A DNA stretch of 64,000 nt from Rhizobium jaguaris. Its GTDB lineage: Bacteria > Pseudomonadota > Alphaproteobacteria > Rhizobiales > Rhizobiaceae. The translations under genes and the position numbers were made by a program. The notes under the pieces were generated by a model. That model did not search any database, had not been told where the DNA came from, and saw nothing but the letters and a program-made list of their open reading frames with translations. Shown here piece by piece: positions 6,606 through 15,456 of this stretch (the stretch's first letter is position 1; every line of letters starts with the position of its first letter). Location: positions 1,612,001-1,676,000 of the forward strand of contig NZ_CP032695.1 in the NCBI RefSeq assembly GCF_003627755.1. Reading direction: 5' to 3'.

Positions 6606-9320
6606 TTACGATAACAGTTCCTTGAACATACCGTTTTTCTCTAAAAGATCGGTGGATGTGCCGCTTTCAACCAAGCTGCCGCGGTCGAACACCAAAACAC
6701 GATCAAACAATTCCGCAAAGCCCGGATTGGACAGAACCCAAACAACCGCTGGTGCGTACTCGCTGTTGCCGACCCCGGTCAGGATCGCGCGGGCGATCTG
6801 GTCCTGGACGCGGTGGTCGAGCGCCGGCAGCGGGCGATTGCAGATAATGTAATCCGCCCGCTTCAGCAAAGCGCGGCCGAGACTGAGTTTCTGCCGCTGC
6901 ACGTTGGTCAGTCGCTTGCCGCCGGAACCGACATCAAAATCGAGGCCGATCGACAGCACGCTGTCCTGCATGCCAAGCCGCTCGAAAACGTCGTACATGA
7001 TGCTGTGGATGCGCTCAGGCGCATCGGCCTGCTGGTGCGCAATCCGGCCGAACAGCACATTATCCATCAATGTCGCCGAAGCGGTGAAGCGTTCGGGATC
7101 GTAGCGCTCGACCACACGGGCCAGGTCGGCCGGGATATGTTCGTGGAACTTCGCGCGCGCCTTGACGATCTTCTCCATCAGCATCTGCGTCAAAAGACCG
7201 AAGCGGTGACGGGGTTCGATATAGGAGAAGCTTAGGCGTATGATGGACACCCGCTCGTCCGGTGTCGCAGCGTCGAAGCCCTTTCCGTTCAGCTTCTGCA
7301 GCAACGCTTCGTAGGTTGGAATATCCTCGGCCGTCATGAAGGTGAGCTGCTGGAAGAAGGGATGATCCGGCGGCAGGTCGGTGAAGAGTTCGACGGCATT
7401 CTCTGCAATTTCCAGACCCATGTCGTAGAGATCGGTATCGAGCCCGGTCTCGGTGAATAGCCGTTGGAAATAGGGATGGGCGGCGAGCTTGCGGTTGGTC
7501 ATCAATGGCCGCTTCAGCGTGCCGAACAACAGGTTTTCGCCGACAGTCGCCTGCGGATTGTAAGCGTCGAATTGGAAAGGCACGACAAGTCCGTCGAGAT
7601 TCTCCTCCTGCAGCCTGAGGCGCAGTGTCTGGCGCAACTCGACGATGCGTGAGGTGAGATCGTCATGCGTCGCCGTGTCGACATTTGAGCGCAGTGCCAT
7701 GTCGAGAATATCTTGCGACATGGCCACGGCATCGAGGACAGGACGGATAGCCGCATAGATATCATGCGGGCCGGTGGCACCGGCGGCGGCGTAATCGACC
7801 CAGTCGCTGTTGAGATCGAGTTCAGGGTTGCCGGCGCGACGCGCCTCGGCCATCTGCCATTTGATCTCGTTGGCCGCGACATCATCATAGTCGGCGCCCT
7901 TCAATGGCGCGTGCTTCAGGCCGTAGAGAAGATTGCTGCGCAACGTGCCATGAAAGAAGAATGTTTCCGACGAGGCATAGGCGATGCGTCGTCCCGTCAG
8001 CGATTCCGGCAGTTCCAGCAGGTCGCGGCCATCGATCGCGATGCGGCCGCTATCCGGCCAGACAAGCCGGCCAAACGCCTCGGCGAGGTATTCGCCACCA
8101 GCGCCGCTGTCGCCGACAATTGCCACTTTCTCGCCAGGGTGGATTTCGACCGAGACGTGATCCAGCACGCGAGCACCGCTGTCGTCGACCACAGTCAAAT
8201 TAGTCGCAACCAGCGAATGGGTGATTCGGCCGGCGGGCGCCGGCGAGACAACCTGGATCTTCGAATCGATCAGATCGTCGACACTGAACTGCTCGACCAC
8301 CTGATTATATTTGACCTGCACGTCCTGACGCGACTGATCCCAGTCGATGAGTTCCTTCAGCGGCCCCGGCAGGTCCTTGTATGCGTTGATGACGGCCACA
8401 AGCTGACCGATGTCCAGGCGCCCTTGCAGTGCAAAGACACCGCCGATCGAATAGAACAGGAAGGGCGTGACCTGGGCGAGGAAGTTGTTGATGAACTTCA
8501 CCAGGAACTTCCACTGATAGAGATCGTAGCGGATCGAAAAGATCAATCCGAGACGGGCAGCGATGTCGGCGCGCTCCAGATTGGTGGTGTCGTTGGCATG
8601 GATCGTGCCGATGCCTTCGACGATTTCCCCGACACGCCCGGAAAGCTCGCGCGCAGTCAGCTGCCGCTGGCGGCCGAGCTCCAAGAGTCGCTTGCGCATG
8701 CGGGGGATGACAACGGCTTGCACCGCGACGATGCCGGCGGCAATCATGCCAAGCCAGAAATTCTGCATGATGATGAAGACGAGCGCCGTGATCGCCTGGC
8801 CGCCGAGCAGCGCCGGCGTCACATAGGCGTCGCCGGTAAAGCCGCCCATGGGCTCTACCTCGTCCTTGATCATCGTGGCGATTTCAGCCGGCTTGACCCG
8901 CTTGAAATGCGCCGGCGGGAAACGCAGTACGCGGTCGATGAGCTCGAAACGGATACGGCGCAGCATGCGCTCGCCCAGTCGGCCCTTGTAGGTGTTGATG
9001 TAAAGTTTGAAGAGGCCGTTGAGGACGACAAGTGCCAGAAACACCAGGCTGAGCGCCATCAACATCCAGAAGCGGGTGAGCTGCATGCCTTGATATACTT
9101 CGAAGTGCCCAAGCACTGGCACGTCGAAAGCGATATGCATGAAGGTCTGGGTTTGACCTGGATGTTCGAAACCCTTGCCCTGGATTGGTCCGTTGACGAT
9201 CTGCTTCGGCAAGTCGAAGGACAGAAAGTACGGGATCATCGAAGCCGCGACGATCGTCAGGATCCAAATTTGCTCCAGCCGGGTATTCGACCAGATGTAA
9301 CGCGCTAGGCTCTTTTCCAT
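6606..9320 (-). CDS. ABC exporter-like membrane protein with a degenerate, expanded nucleotide-binding domain
   Basis: A 904-residue protein. Residues 1-345 form a type I exporter transmembrane domain, with hydrophobic segments near 18-38, 84-108, 165-205 and 280-300. The nucleotide-binding domain begins near 368 but every catalytic motif is altered. Walker A reads GDSGAGGEY (403-411), so the Lys is Gly409. The Q-loop Gln is Ser451. The signature is LTNVQ (804-808). Walker B reads YIICNRP, so Asp and Glu become N828 and R829. The switch His is N865. About 320 residues separate the two NBD halves and carry two further copies of the Q-loop segment ending NLLFG/NVLFG (near 579-600 and 736-758). 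ATP hydrolysis by this chain alone looks impossible. It lies between three glycosyltransferases and a cNMP-binding protein on the same strand, suggesting a regulated or structural role in envelope glycan handling. Confidence 0.88.
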   Translation of the reverse strand: MEKSLARYIWSNTRLEQIWILTIVAASMIPYFLSFDLPKQIVNGPIQGKGFEHPGQTQTFMHIAFDVPVLGHFEVYQGMQLTRFWMLMALSLVFLALVVLNGLFKLYINTYKGRLGERMLRRIRFELIDRVLRFPPAHFKRVKPAEIATMIKDEVEPMGGFTGDAYVTPALLGGQAITALVFIIMQNFWLGMIAAGIVAVQAVVIPRMRKRLLELGRQRQLTARELSGRVGEIVEGIGTIHANDTTNLERADIAARLGLIFSIRYDLYQWKFLVKFINNFLAQVTPFLFYSIGGVFALQGRLDIGQLVAVINAYKDLPGPLKELIDWDQSRQDVQVKYNQVVEQFSVDDLIDSKIQVVSPAPAGRITHSLVATNLTVVDDSGARVLDHVSVEIHPGEKVAIVGDSGAGGEYLAEAFGRLVWPDSGRIAIDGRDLLELPESLTGRRIAYASSETFFFHGTLRSNLLYGLKHAPLKGADYDDVAANEIKWQMAEARRAGNPELDLNSDWVDYAAAGATGPHDIYAAIRPVLDAVAMSQDILDMALRSNVDTATHDDLTSRIVELRQTLRLRLQEENLDGLVVPFQFDAYNPQATVGENLLFGTLKRPLMTNRKLAAHPYFQRLFTETGLDTDLYDMGLEIAENAVELFTDLPPDHPFFQQLTFMTAEDIPTYEALLQKLNGKGFDAATPDERVSIIRLSFSYIEPRHRFGLLTQMLMEKIVKARAKFHEHIPADLARVVERYDPERFTASATLMDNVLFGRIAHQQADAPERIHSIMYDVFERLGMQDSVLSIGLDFDVGSGGKRLTNVQRQKLSLGRALLKRADYIICNRPLPALDHRVQDQIARAILTGVGNSEYAPAVVWVLSNPGFAELFDRVLVFDRGSLVESGTSTDLLEKNGMFKELLS

Positions 9321-9551
9321 CGCTTATTGCATGCTTCCAAATTCAACAGTCTTCGCCGTCGGCGCCGATGTTGCAGAGGTGCGGGAGAAGTTCATCGTGA
9401 ATGCGCGGCCCCATTGTGAAAAACGGAACGCCGCCCGGTCTTTCGTCCAGGTACCTCCCGATTCATTGTTTTCTCGATTTATATCACAAGATTGCAAAAG
9501 ACGAGGAGAGCAAAACGATAAGGCATTGTAATCGATATTTTGCTGCAACCG
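9321..9551. other. Intergenic region upstream of the ABC-like gene
   Basis: This is the largest gap inside the glycosyltransferase/ABC locus. It is relatively AT-rich around 9465-9545 and holds a TATAAA-like element on the minus strand near 9478-9485, so a separate promoter for the ABC-like and cNMP genes is possible. I see no strong hairpin or gene. Confidence 0.35.
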
Positions 9552-10598
9552 TCACGACGCGTCACGAATGATCGCCGAGGTTCGCTCGGCACCGGTAAGG
9601 TCGATGTCGGGGTTCGACGGCTTCGGCCGCGACAATGCAATTTCCACCGCGTCCACAAGCTGATCGGTCGTCAGGCCCGCTTCCGGCAAGGTCAGCGCCA
9701 GCCCGAGTTTCTCCAGTCGCTCGGCACGCACCGACTGCTCCGTTTCGCCGCCGGCCGTGAACGGAACCAGGATAGACCGGCAGCCAGTGACGAGGAGATC
9801 ACCGACCGTATTATAGCCCGCCTGCGAGATCGACAGTTCCGCGCGCCCCAGCAGCGACGGGAAATCCTTGCGGAAACGGACCAAGTCGACATTGCCGGGT
9901 GCGTCCTTTGCCAATGCGGCAAAATCCTGCTCCGGCAGGTTCGGTCCGGTGATCAGCAACCAGCGACGATCGATCGCCACTCGGCTTGCCGCCTCCAGTG
10001 AGGCACGGATGAGGTCACGCCCAACCGCACCGCCGCCGGCGGAAACGATGATGTCGAAAGTCTCCATCGTTTCCGGCGGCAGGGGCGGGGCGACAAGGCC
10101 GGTATAGGTTATCTTGTCGGATATGGCTGATGTCAGCGGAAACGTCTCCTCCAGCCGAACGAAGCCGGGATCGCCATGGACGAGAACACCGTCGAAGTGA
10201 TCCCGCAACAAAGCCACCGTCTCCCCATCACGCCCTGGCTTCTTCTGTTGCTGCAAGATATCGCGCACCGAGGTGTAGAGCTTCGGCTTGGGATTGGCTC
10301 CGGCGATGGCGTCGAGCAGCGGCAGCAACTCGAAGCGCATTTGTCGGCGGCCGAACGGAAAAGCCTCGATGATGACGACATCGGGCTCAGCCGTCCGAAA
10401 TGCCTCCAGCAGCAGGTCGCGGCGCGCCGACAGGAACTCCTCGCCGGCGGCATTTCCCGTTTGATCGGCGAGTCCCGAAAAGCCGGCACTGCTGGCCACG
10501 ACTGGCGGCAGGGTGACCGAGGTGACATCCGGGCCTGGAAATCCGTTCACTGGCACGCCACCGGTGACGACCGTCACCTGACAGCCGTCCTTGGCCAT
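9552..10598 (-). CDS. Glycosyltransferase, GT28/MurG-like (apparent 5' frameshift)
   Basis: A nucleotide-sugar glycosyltransferase with the GT-B fold. The C-terminal half has the MurG-like donor-site pattern (SQAGYNTVGDLL, then PFTAGGETEQSVRA). From the ATG at 10598 it is 348 residues but lacks the first beta strand and the glycine loop. Those residues are encoded just upstream in the same frame (10599-10688, VFFYVQHLLGIGHLARA), where no usable start codon exists. The natural start is the ATG at 10694-10696, overlapping the stop of the preceding glycosyltransferase, but it is one base out of frame. The gene is thus a one-base frameshift or a slippage product. Its neighbour at 11970 has the matching HDTFGLGHLRRC N-terminus. 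Confidence 0.75.
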   Translation of the reverse strand: MAKDGCQVTVVTGGVPVNGFPGPDVTSVTLPPVVASSAGFSGLADQTGNAAGEEFLSARRDLLLEAFRTAEPDVVIIEAFPFGRRQMRFELLPLLDAIAGANPKPKLYTSVRDILQQQKKPGRDGETVALLRDHFDGVLVHGDPGFVRLEETFPLTSAISDKITYTGLVAPPLPPETMETFDIIVSAGGGAVGRDLIRASLEAASRVAIDRRWLLITGPNLPEQDFAALAKDAPGNVDLVRFRKDFPSLLGRAELSISQAGYNTVGDLLVTGCRSILVPFTAGGETEQSVRAERLEKLGLALTLPEAGLTTDQLVDAVEIALSRPKPSNPDIDLTGAERTSAIIRDAS

Positions 10599-10696
10599 AG
10601 CACTGGCGATGCGGCTGGCGCGCGCGAGATGGCCAATGCCGAGCAGGTGTTGAACATAGAAAAAGACACGCGGGGACGAAGTACGGGGGACCTCAT
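10599..10696 (-). other. Out-of-frame 5' coding segment of the GT28-like gene
   Basis: The ATG at 10696-10694 overlaps the upstream TGA, a typical coupled start, and is followed by a run of five C on the minus strand (five G at 10685-10689). Adding one C, or a -1 slip on the run, joins it to the frame encoding VFFYVQHLLGIGHLARASR and then residue 1 of the annotated product. Homopolymer sequencing error, a true mutation or programmed slippage are all possible. Confidence 0.65.
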
Positions 10697-11952
10697 GCGG
10701 ATTTCCGCCATTGCTCTTCTTTTTGCCACTGCTCCTCGAACAGCCGCGTCAATTGCCGAATACTGGAATGATGGTCGAAATGTTCGCGCACCCGCTTCTC
10801 GGCGGCGTTGCCAAGCCGATGGCGCAGCGCCGGGTCGCGGATCGCCCGTCCCATTGCCGCCGCCAGCGCCTTCGGGTCTTCCGGCGGCACGACGAAACCA
10901 TTCTCGCCATCCGTAAGCAGCTCCGGCACGCCGGAAATATTGGTGGAAAGGCAGACAAGGCGTTGGCTGGAGGCCTCGACCAGAACATTCGGCAGACCGT
11001 CGCGGTCGCCATCCGCCGCTACGCGGCAGGCAAGCGCAAAAAGATCCGCTTGGCGGTAATGCGCCAGCACATCCTCCTGCGCCATCGCGCCTTTCCAGGT
11101 GATGCGGTCACCAATGCCGAGCGTTTCGGCAAGTGCCTTCAACTTCGTCAATCCATCGCCGCCGCCAATATGGATGAAGCGCCAATGAAGATCGGCGGGC
11201 AGCAGCGCCAACGCCCGCAACAGGATATCATAACCCTTCTTCTCCACGGCCCGACCAACACTGAGCAGGAAAACGGGCTCGGATGCCTGCGAGCCGTCAC
11301 GGTGGGAATGGTGCCCAGCAAAAGCGTCGAAGCGGGCGAGATCCAGGCCGTGATAGCTCAGATGCACGCTTTCCGGCACCGGCGTCAGATCACGCATGTG
11401 CTCAAAGCCGCTGCGGGTGCAAGTCACCGTCCAGCGGGCGCGTTCAAGCTTTTCCGACAGCTCCCAGTCTGGTGAGGTCCAGATATCCTTGGCATGCGCA
11501 GAGCAGGTCCAGGGGACGCCTGTCATGATGCTGGCATAGGCCGTCACCGAGGCCGGCGTATGGATGAAATGCGCGTGCAACCACGCACCATTGTCGGGCC
11601 ACTCATGCGCCAGCACCAGCGCCTGGCCGAGGCGGCGTACGCGGTTTGGCGTGATGTCACGCTTGAGATCGGCCCAGAATTGCCTCAGCAGCGGCTTGAA
11701 GCCGGGCTTCTTGATCCCGGCCAAGAAGGCTCGCAACACGCGCAACGGCTCGTTGTGCAGATACTCCGGCAGGTAGACGACCCGCGCCTTGATCTCGTCA
11801 TGGATAGGATGGCGCTTCTTGTCCGTCGGCTTGCGCATCGAGATCAGCGTCAGGTCGAAGCCGGCCCTCTCCAGCCCGAGCAGTTCCTGCGCGATGAATG
11901 TCTCGGACAGGCGAGGATAGCCCTTGAGAACCACCAGGATTTTCTTTTGCAT
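10693..11952 (-). CDS. Glycosyltransferase family 4
   Basis: A 419-residue GT-B glycosyltransferase of the GT4/WcaL-like group. The N-terminus KILVVLKGYPRLSETF is typical of colanic-acid type GT4 enzymes, and the C-terminal donor domain has SVGRAVEKKGYDILLRAL and DGLPNVLVEASSQ, with the E-x7-E pattern partly kept. It transfers a sugar from a nucleotide donor to an envelope or exported glycan; donor and acceptor are not predictable here. It starts 17 bases after the preceding GT28-like gene and ends overlapping the ATG of the next, so the three glycosyltransferases are one operon. Confidence 0.88.
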   Translation of the reverse strand: MQKKILVVLKGYPRLSETFIAQELLGLERAGFDLTLISMRKPTDKKRHPIHDEIKARVVYLPEYLHNEPLRVLRAFLAGIKKPGFKPLLRQFWADLKRDITPNRVRRLGQALVLAHEWPDNGAWLHAHFIHTPASVTAYASIMTGVPWTCSAHAKDIWTSPDWELSEKLERARWTVTCTRSGFEHMRDLTPVPESVHLSYHGLDLARFDAFAGHHSHRDGSQASEPVFLLSVGRAVEKKGYDILLRALALLPADLHWRFIHIGGGDGLTKLKALAETLGIGDRITWKGAMAQEDVLAHYRQADLFALACRVAADGDRDGLPNVLVEASSQRLVCLSTNISGVPELLTDGENGFVVPPEDPKALAAAMGRAIRDPALRHRLGNAAEKRVREHFDHHSSIRQLTRLFEEQWQKEEQWRKSA

Positions 11953-11969
11953 CGATCGGTTCCGATGCT

Positions 11970-13184
11970 CTATTCGGCGACGACCGATAGCGGCGGATAA
12001 TGGTCGCGGTCGTCAAACCAATCGCCGATGATGCGGGAAATATGCACCAGCCCTTCCAGCCGCATGTTCTCGCCGCTCGCCGACGGCGGCGCGCGGGTCG
12101 GCAGACGCTTCAGCGCGGCCGCGAGCTGTCTCGGATCGGCAGACTCCTCCGGCAGCAGCATGTCGACGAGGCCCAGCTCGCTTGCCCGCTGGGCGCGGAT
12201 CAGTTGTTCTTCGCGTGGCCGCGTGCGCGGGATGATCAGCGCGGGCTTATCGAAGGACAGGATTTCGCAATAGGTGTTGTAGCCACCCATGGCGACCACG
12301 CCCTTGGCGCCGGCAATCAGCTCTTCCATCTTGTTGTCGAACTCGATTACCTGCAGACAGGCAATCTTGTTTGCCCGCTCGATCAAGTGGTTGCGCTCCT
12401 TGGCCGGCATATACGGGCCGAGCACGATCAACGTCTTGTGTTGAAGCGTATCGTCTTGCTCGAAAGCGCCGAGAACATCGCTGACGAGATCGGCACCGTC
12501 GCCGCCGCCACCGGTCGTGACCAGAATGTAATCCTCGTCAGGCACATGTTCCGACTTCGTGCCCAATGTGGATACACTGCGCTGCAGGAAACCGACGAAC
12601 TCCATCTTCCGGCGCACGCCCGACGGCACGTCAAGACCGACCAGCGGATCGTAGAAATCCGGCGGGCCGTAAACCCAGACGCGATCGTAGAACTGGTCGA
12701 TCTTCTGGAAGGCGTTGTTCCTCTTCCACTCGGCATCAAGCAGATAAGGGGCGTCCATGACATCGCGCATGCCGAGCACGAGCGTGGTGCCGCGCGCCTT
12801 CAGATATTGCAACGTCTCCTCGACCTCGCCCTTCAGGCCCATCGGCTCCTTATCGACGATGAAGATGTCAGGCTGGAAGGTCTCCGCCGTGTGGCGGATG
12901 ATCGACTGGCGCATCTTCATCGTTTCCTGAAGATCGATATGGCTCGCCATCGACGTATATTCGCCGTCACGCAGCTTGATGACGCTCGGCACTTTCACAA
13001 AATCGACTCGTGCTCGATAATCGAAAGCACCGGCAATCGTCGCACCGGAAATGATCAGGACGTTCAGCCCACGATAGTCTTCAACGAGCGCGTGCGCGAT
13101 GGTTCGGCACCGCCGGAGGTGGCCGAGACCGAACGTGTCGTGACTATACATGAGGATTCGAGCATCTTCTAAGCGCCGCTTCAT
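11970..13184 (-). CDS. Glycosyltransferase, GT28/MurG-like
   Basis: A 404-residue GT-B protein. The N-terminal acceptor loop reads HDTFGLGHLRRC (15-26). The donor domain has TTGGGGDGADL and a MurG-like AMGGYNTYCEILSFDKP followed by RPREEQLIRA. No membrane segment is visible; it probably works at the cytoplasmic face. The ATG at 13184 is preferred to an upstream start at 13211 because TGAGG precedes it and conserved sequence begins immediately after. It is the first gene of the minus-strand glycosyltransferase/ABC/cNMP locus, 101 bases after the peptide-importer operon, with which it might be co-transcribed. Confidence 0.84.
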   Translation of the reverse strand: MKRRLEDARILMYSHDTFGLGHLRRCRTIAHALVEDYRGLNVLIISGATIAGAFDYRARVDFVKVPSVIKLRDGEYTSMASHIDLQETMKMRQSIIRHTAETFQPDIFIVDKEPMGLKGEVEETLQYLKARGTTLVLGMRDVMDAPYLLDAEWKRNNAFQKIDQFYDRVWVYGPPDFYDPLVGLDVPSGVRRKMEFVGFLQRSVSTLGTKSEHVPDEDYILVTTGGGGDGADLVSDVLGAFEQDDTLQHKTLIVLGPYMPAKERNHLIERANKIACLQVIEFDNKMEELIAGAKGVVAMGGYNTYCEILSFDKPALIIPRTRPREEQLIRAQRASELGLVDMLLPEESADPRQLAAALKRLPTRAPPSASGENMRLEGLVHISRIIGDWFDDRDHYPPLSVVAE

Positions 13185-13285
13185 GGGCAAAACCTCAGGA
13201 ATGAAAGTCATTTTCGCGGGTTGTCAGCAAACGACGTCCGCGGCCGCTCTTCGAATTGCAATCCATTTCTTGGCCACGCTTTCCG

Positions 13286-14461
13286 CTATTTGTAGGGATC
13301 GGCCGCGTCGCGCAAGCCGTCTCCTAAAAAGTTGAACGCCAGAATGACCAAAATCACCGGGACCATCGGGAAGAGGAGCCACGGGTAAAATGCAATGACA
13401 CTGACGCTTCTTGCCTCGGTGAGCAGGATGCCCCAGCTGGTGATCGGTGGGCGAAGACCGAGCCCTAGGAAGCTCAGCGCGGTTTCGCCGAGGATCATGC
13501 TGGGGATCGAAATCGTCGCCGTCGCGATCAGATGCGACATGAATCCTGGTACAAGATGACGTCCGATGATACGCGGCGAACTTGCACCCATCAATTGTGC
13601 TGCAAGTACATAGTCTTCTTCGCGTAAAGACAAGAGCTTCGAGCGAACGGCGCGTGCCAATCCGGTCCAATCGAGAATGCCGAGTATGATGGTGATGCCG
13701 AAATAGATGATGATGGGGCTCCAGGTCACCGGCATGATCGCTGCGAGAGCCATCCATAGCGGCAGGCTCGGCAGAGATTGCAGCACTTCGATGACCCGCT
13801 GGACGAGAAGGTCGAAGAGACCGCCATGATACCCCGCCAGCCCACCGATGACTATCCCCAGCACGAAGCTGATGGCTATGCCGATCAACCCGATTGTCAG
13901 GGAAATGCGCGCTCCGTAAATGATGCGGGACAATACGTCGCGCCCGAGCCGGTCGGTGCCAAGCAGGAACATCTGGCCACCGACCGCGGGACAGATCAAA
14001 TGGAGATCCGAATCCACCAATCCCCAGAAGCGATAGGCATCGCCACGACAGAAGAAGCGGATCGGCTGTATGTCTTGCGCGTTGTTCGTATAGACCCGCC
14101 GCAACGTGGCGAGATCAAGGGTCATTTTGCGGCCATAGACGAAGGGGCCGACGAATTCGCCGTTGTTAAAGAAGCGGACCCTCTGTGGCGGCGAATGGAT
14201 AAAATCGACATTGCGGGTGTGCAGGCCATAGGGCGCCAGGAATTCCGAAATCAAGATCGTGCAGTACAGCAGCAGCAGGAAGATGCCGGAAGCAAGAGCA
14301 AGCTTATGCCGCTTGAACTTCCACCACATCAACTGCTTCTGAGAGGCCTTGTAGTAGCGTGCCTGACCGGCCGACATGGCCTCGAACTGCTCCGGATCGA
14401 AGGCGGCAGTGGAAACGTAGTGTTCTAGTGGGGCGCCTGGACGCGGCAGGGGTGCGTTCAT
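13286..14461 (-). CDS. ABC importer permease, DppC/OppC type
   Basis: A 391-residue permease, last gene of the four-gene importer. After a first membrane segment (residues near 52-72) comes an unusually long periplasmic segment (about 75-165) before LLGTDRLGRDVLSR. Then come five hydrophobic helices and the EAA coupling loop (DYVLAAQLMGASSPRII). The ATG overlaps the preceding permease stop (ATGA). The same long insert is present in the permease at 1-954, which marks a subfamily paired with binding proteins above 600 residues. Confidence 0.92.
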   Translation of the reverse strand: MNAPLPRPGAPLEHYVSTAAFDPEQFEAMSAGQARYYKASQKQLMWWKFKRHKLALASGIFLLLLYCTILISEFLAPYGLHTRNVDFIHSPPQRVRFFNNGEFVGPFVYGRKMTLDLATLRRVYTNNAQDIQPIRFFCRGDAYRFWGLVDSDLHLICPAVGGQMFLLGTDRLGRDVLSRIIYGARISLTIGLIGIAISFVLGIVIGGLAGYHGGLFDLLVQRVIEVLQSLPSLPLWMALAAIMPVTWSPIIIYFGITIILGILDWTGLARAVRSKLLSLREEDYVLAAQLMGASSPRIIGRHLVPGFMSHLIATATISIPSMILGETALSFLGLGLRPPITSWGILLTEARSVSVIAFYPWLLFPMVPVILVILAFNFLGDGLRDAADPYK

Positions 14462-15456
14462 TTCGTGCTCCTGCCTTGCAAGCGGATACGCGGATCAAGG
14501 AAGCCGAGGGCGATGTCGGAGATCAATACGCCGATAACGTTCAGGAAAGCGAGAAACATCAGGAACGAGCCAGCGAGATACATATCCTGGCTCTGCAGCG
14601 CCTTGATCAGCATCGGCCCAGTCGTTTCCAGGGAGAGCACGATGGCGGTGATCTCGGCACCGGAGATGATCGACGGTAGAATCGAGCCGATATCGGCGAC
14701 GAAGAAATTGAGCGCCATGCGCAGCGGATATTTCACCAGTGCTCTGAGCGGGTGCAGTCCCTTGGCCCGAGCCGTGATGACATATTGCTTCTGCATCTCG
14801 TCGAGCAGGTTGGCACGCAGGCGGCGGATCATGCCGGCGGTGCCGGCGGTGCCGACAATGATGACGGGAATCCACAGATGCGAGAGGATCGAGCGCGCCT
14901 TTTCCCAACTCATCGGCTGAGACAAGTATCTCTGATCCATCAGGTGACCGATGGAGACACCGAACCAGACATTCGCGAAATACATCAGGATCAGCGCCAG
15001 CATGAAGTTCGGAATGGCGATACCGAGCAGACCCAGGAAAGTCAGGCCGTAATCACCCCAGCTATATTGATGGGTGGCGGAATAGATGCCGATGGGGAAC
15101 GCAACCAACCATGTCAACAGGATCGTCGTCATGGATACCAGGATCGTCAGCCACAGCCTGTCGCCGACGACCTCCGAAACCGGCAGCTGATATTCGAAGG
15201 AATAGCCGAAATCACCGTGCAGCATGCCGGCGACCCAACGGACATATTGTAGGGCCATGGGCTTATCGAGCCCGTATTCGTGGCGAAGATCCTCGATTTC
15301 CTGCAGGTTGGCGGTTTCGCCCTGGGCTTGAAGCTCCGCGATCTGGCTTTCGAAGAAATCGCCCGGTGGCAACTGGATGATGGTGAAGACCAGCATCGAG
15401 ATGACGAGCAGCGTCGGAACCATGACCGCAATGCGCCAAAGAATATATCTAAACAC
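14458..15456 (-). CDS. ABC importer permease, DppB/OppB type
   Basis: A 332-residue inner-membrane permease. It begins [22 protein letters not shown], the standard DppB N-terminal helix, has six hydrophobic segments and an EAA loop (YVITARAKGLHPLRAL). It starts at a GTG that overlaps the end of the binding-protein gene and ends overlapping the next permease, so translation is coupled throughout. It forms the channel with the DppC-type partner at 13286-14461. Confidence 0.92.
   Translation of the reverse strand: MFRYILWRIAVMVPTLLVISMLVFTIIQLPPGDFFESQIAELQAQGETANLQEIEDLRHEYGLDKPMALQYVRWVAGMLHGDFGYSFEYQLPVSEVVGDRLWLTILVSMTTILLTWLVAFPIGIYSATHQYSWGDYGLTFLGLLGIAIPNFMLALILMYFANVWFGVSIGHLMDQRYLSQPMSWEKARSILSHLWIPVIIVGTAGTAGMIRRLRANLLDEMQKQYVITARAKGLHPLRALVKYPLRMALNFFVADIGSILPSIISGAEITAIVLSLETTGPMLIKALQSQDMYLAGSFLMFLAFLNVIGVLISDIALGFLDPRIRLQGRSTK

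Noticed and set aside
7713..9308. 531-codon plus-strand frame
   Set aside because: It lies opposite the ABC-like gene and shows no domain, signal or ribosome site; the minus-strand protein has a recognisable exporter fold.
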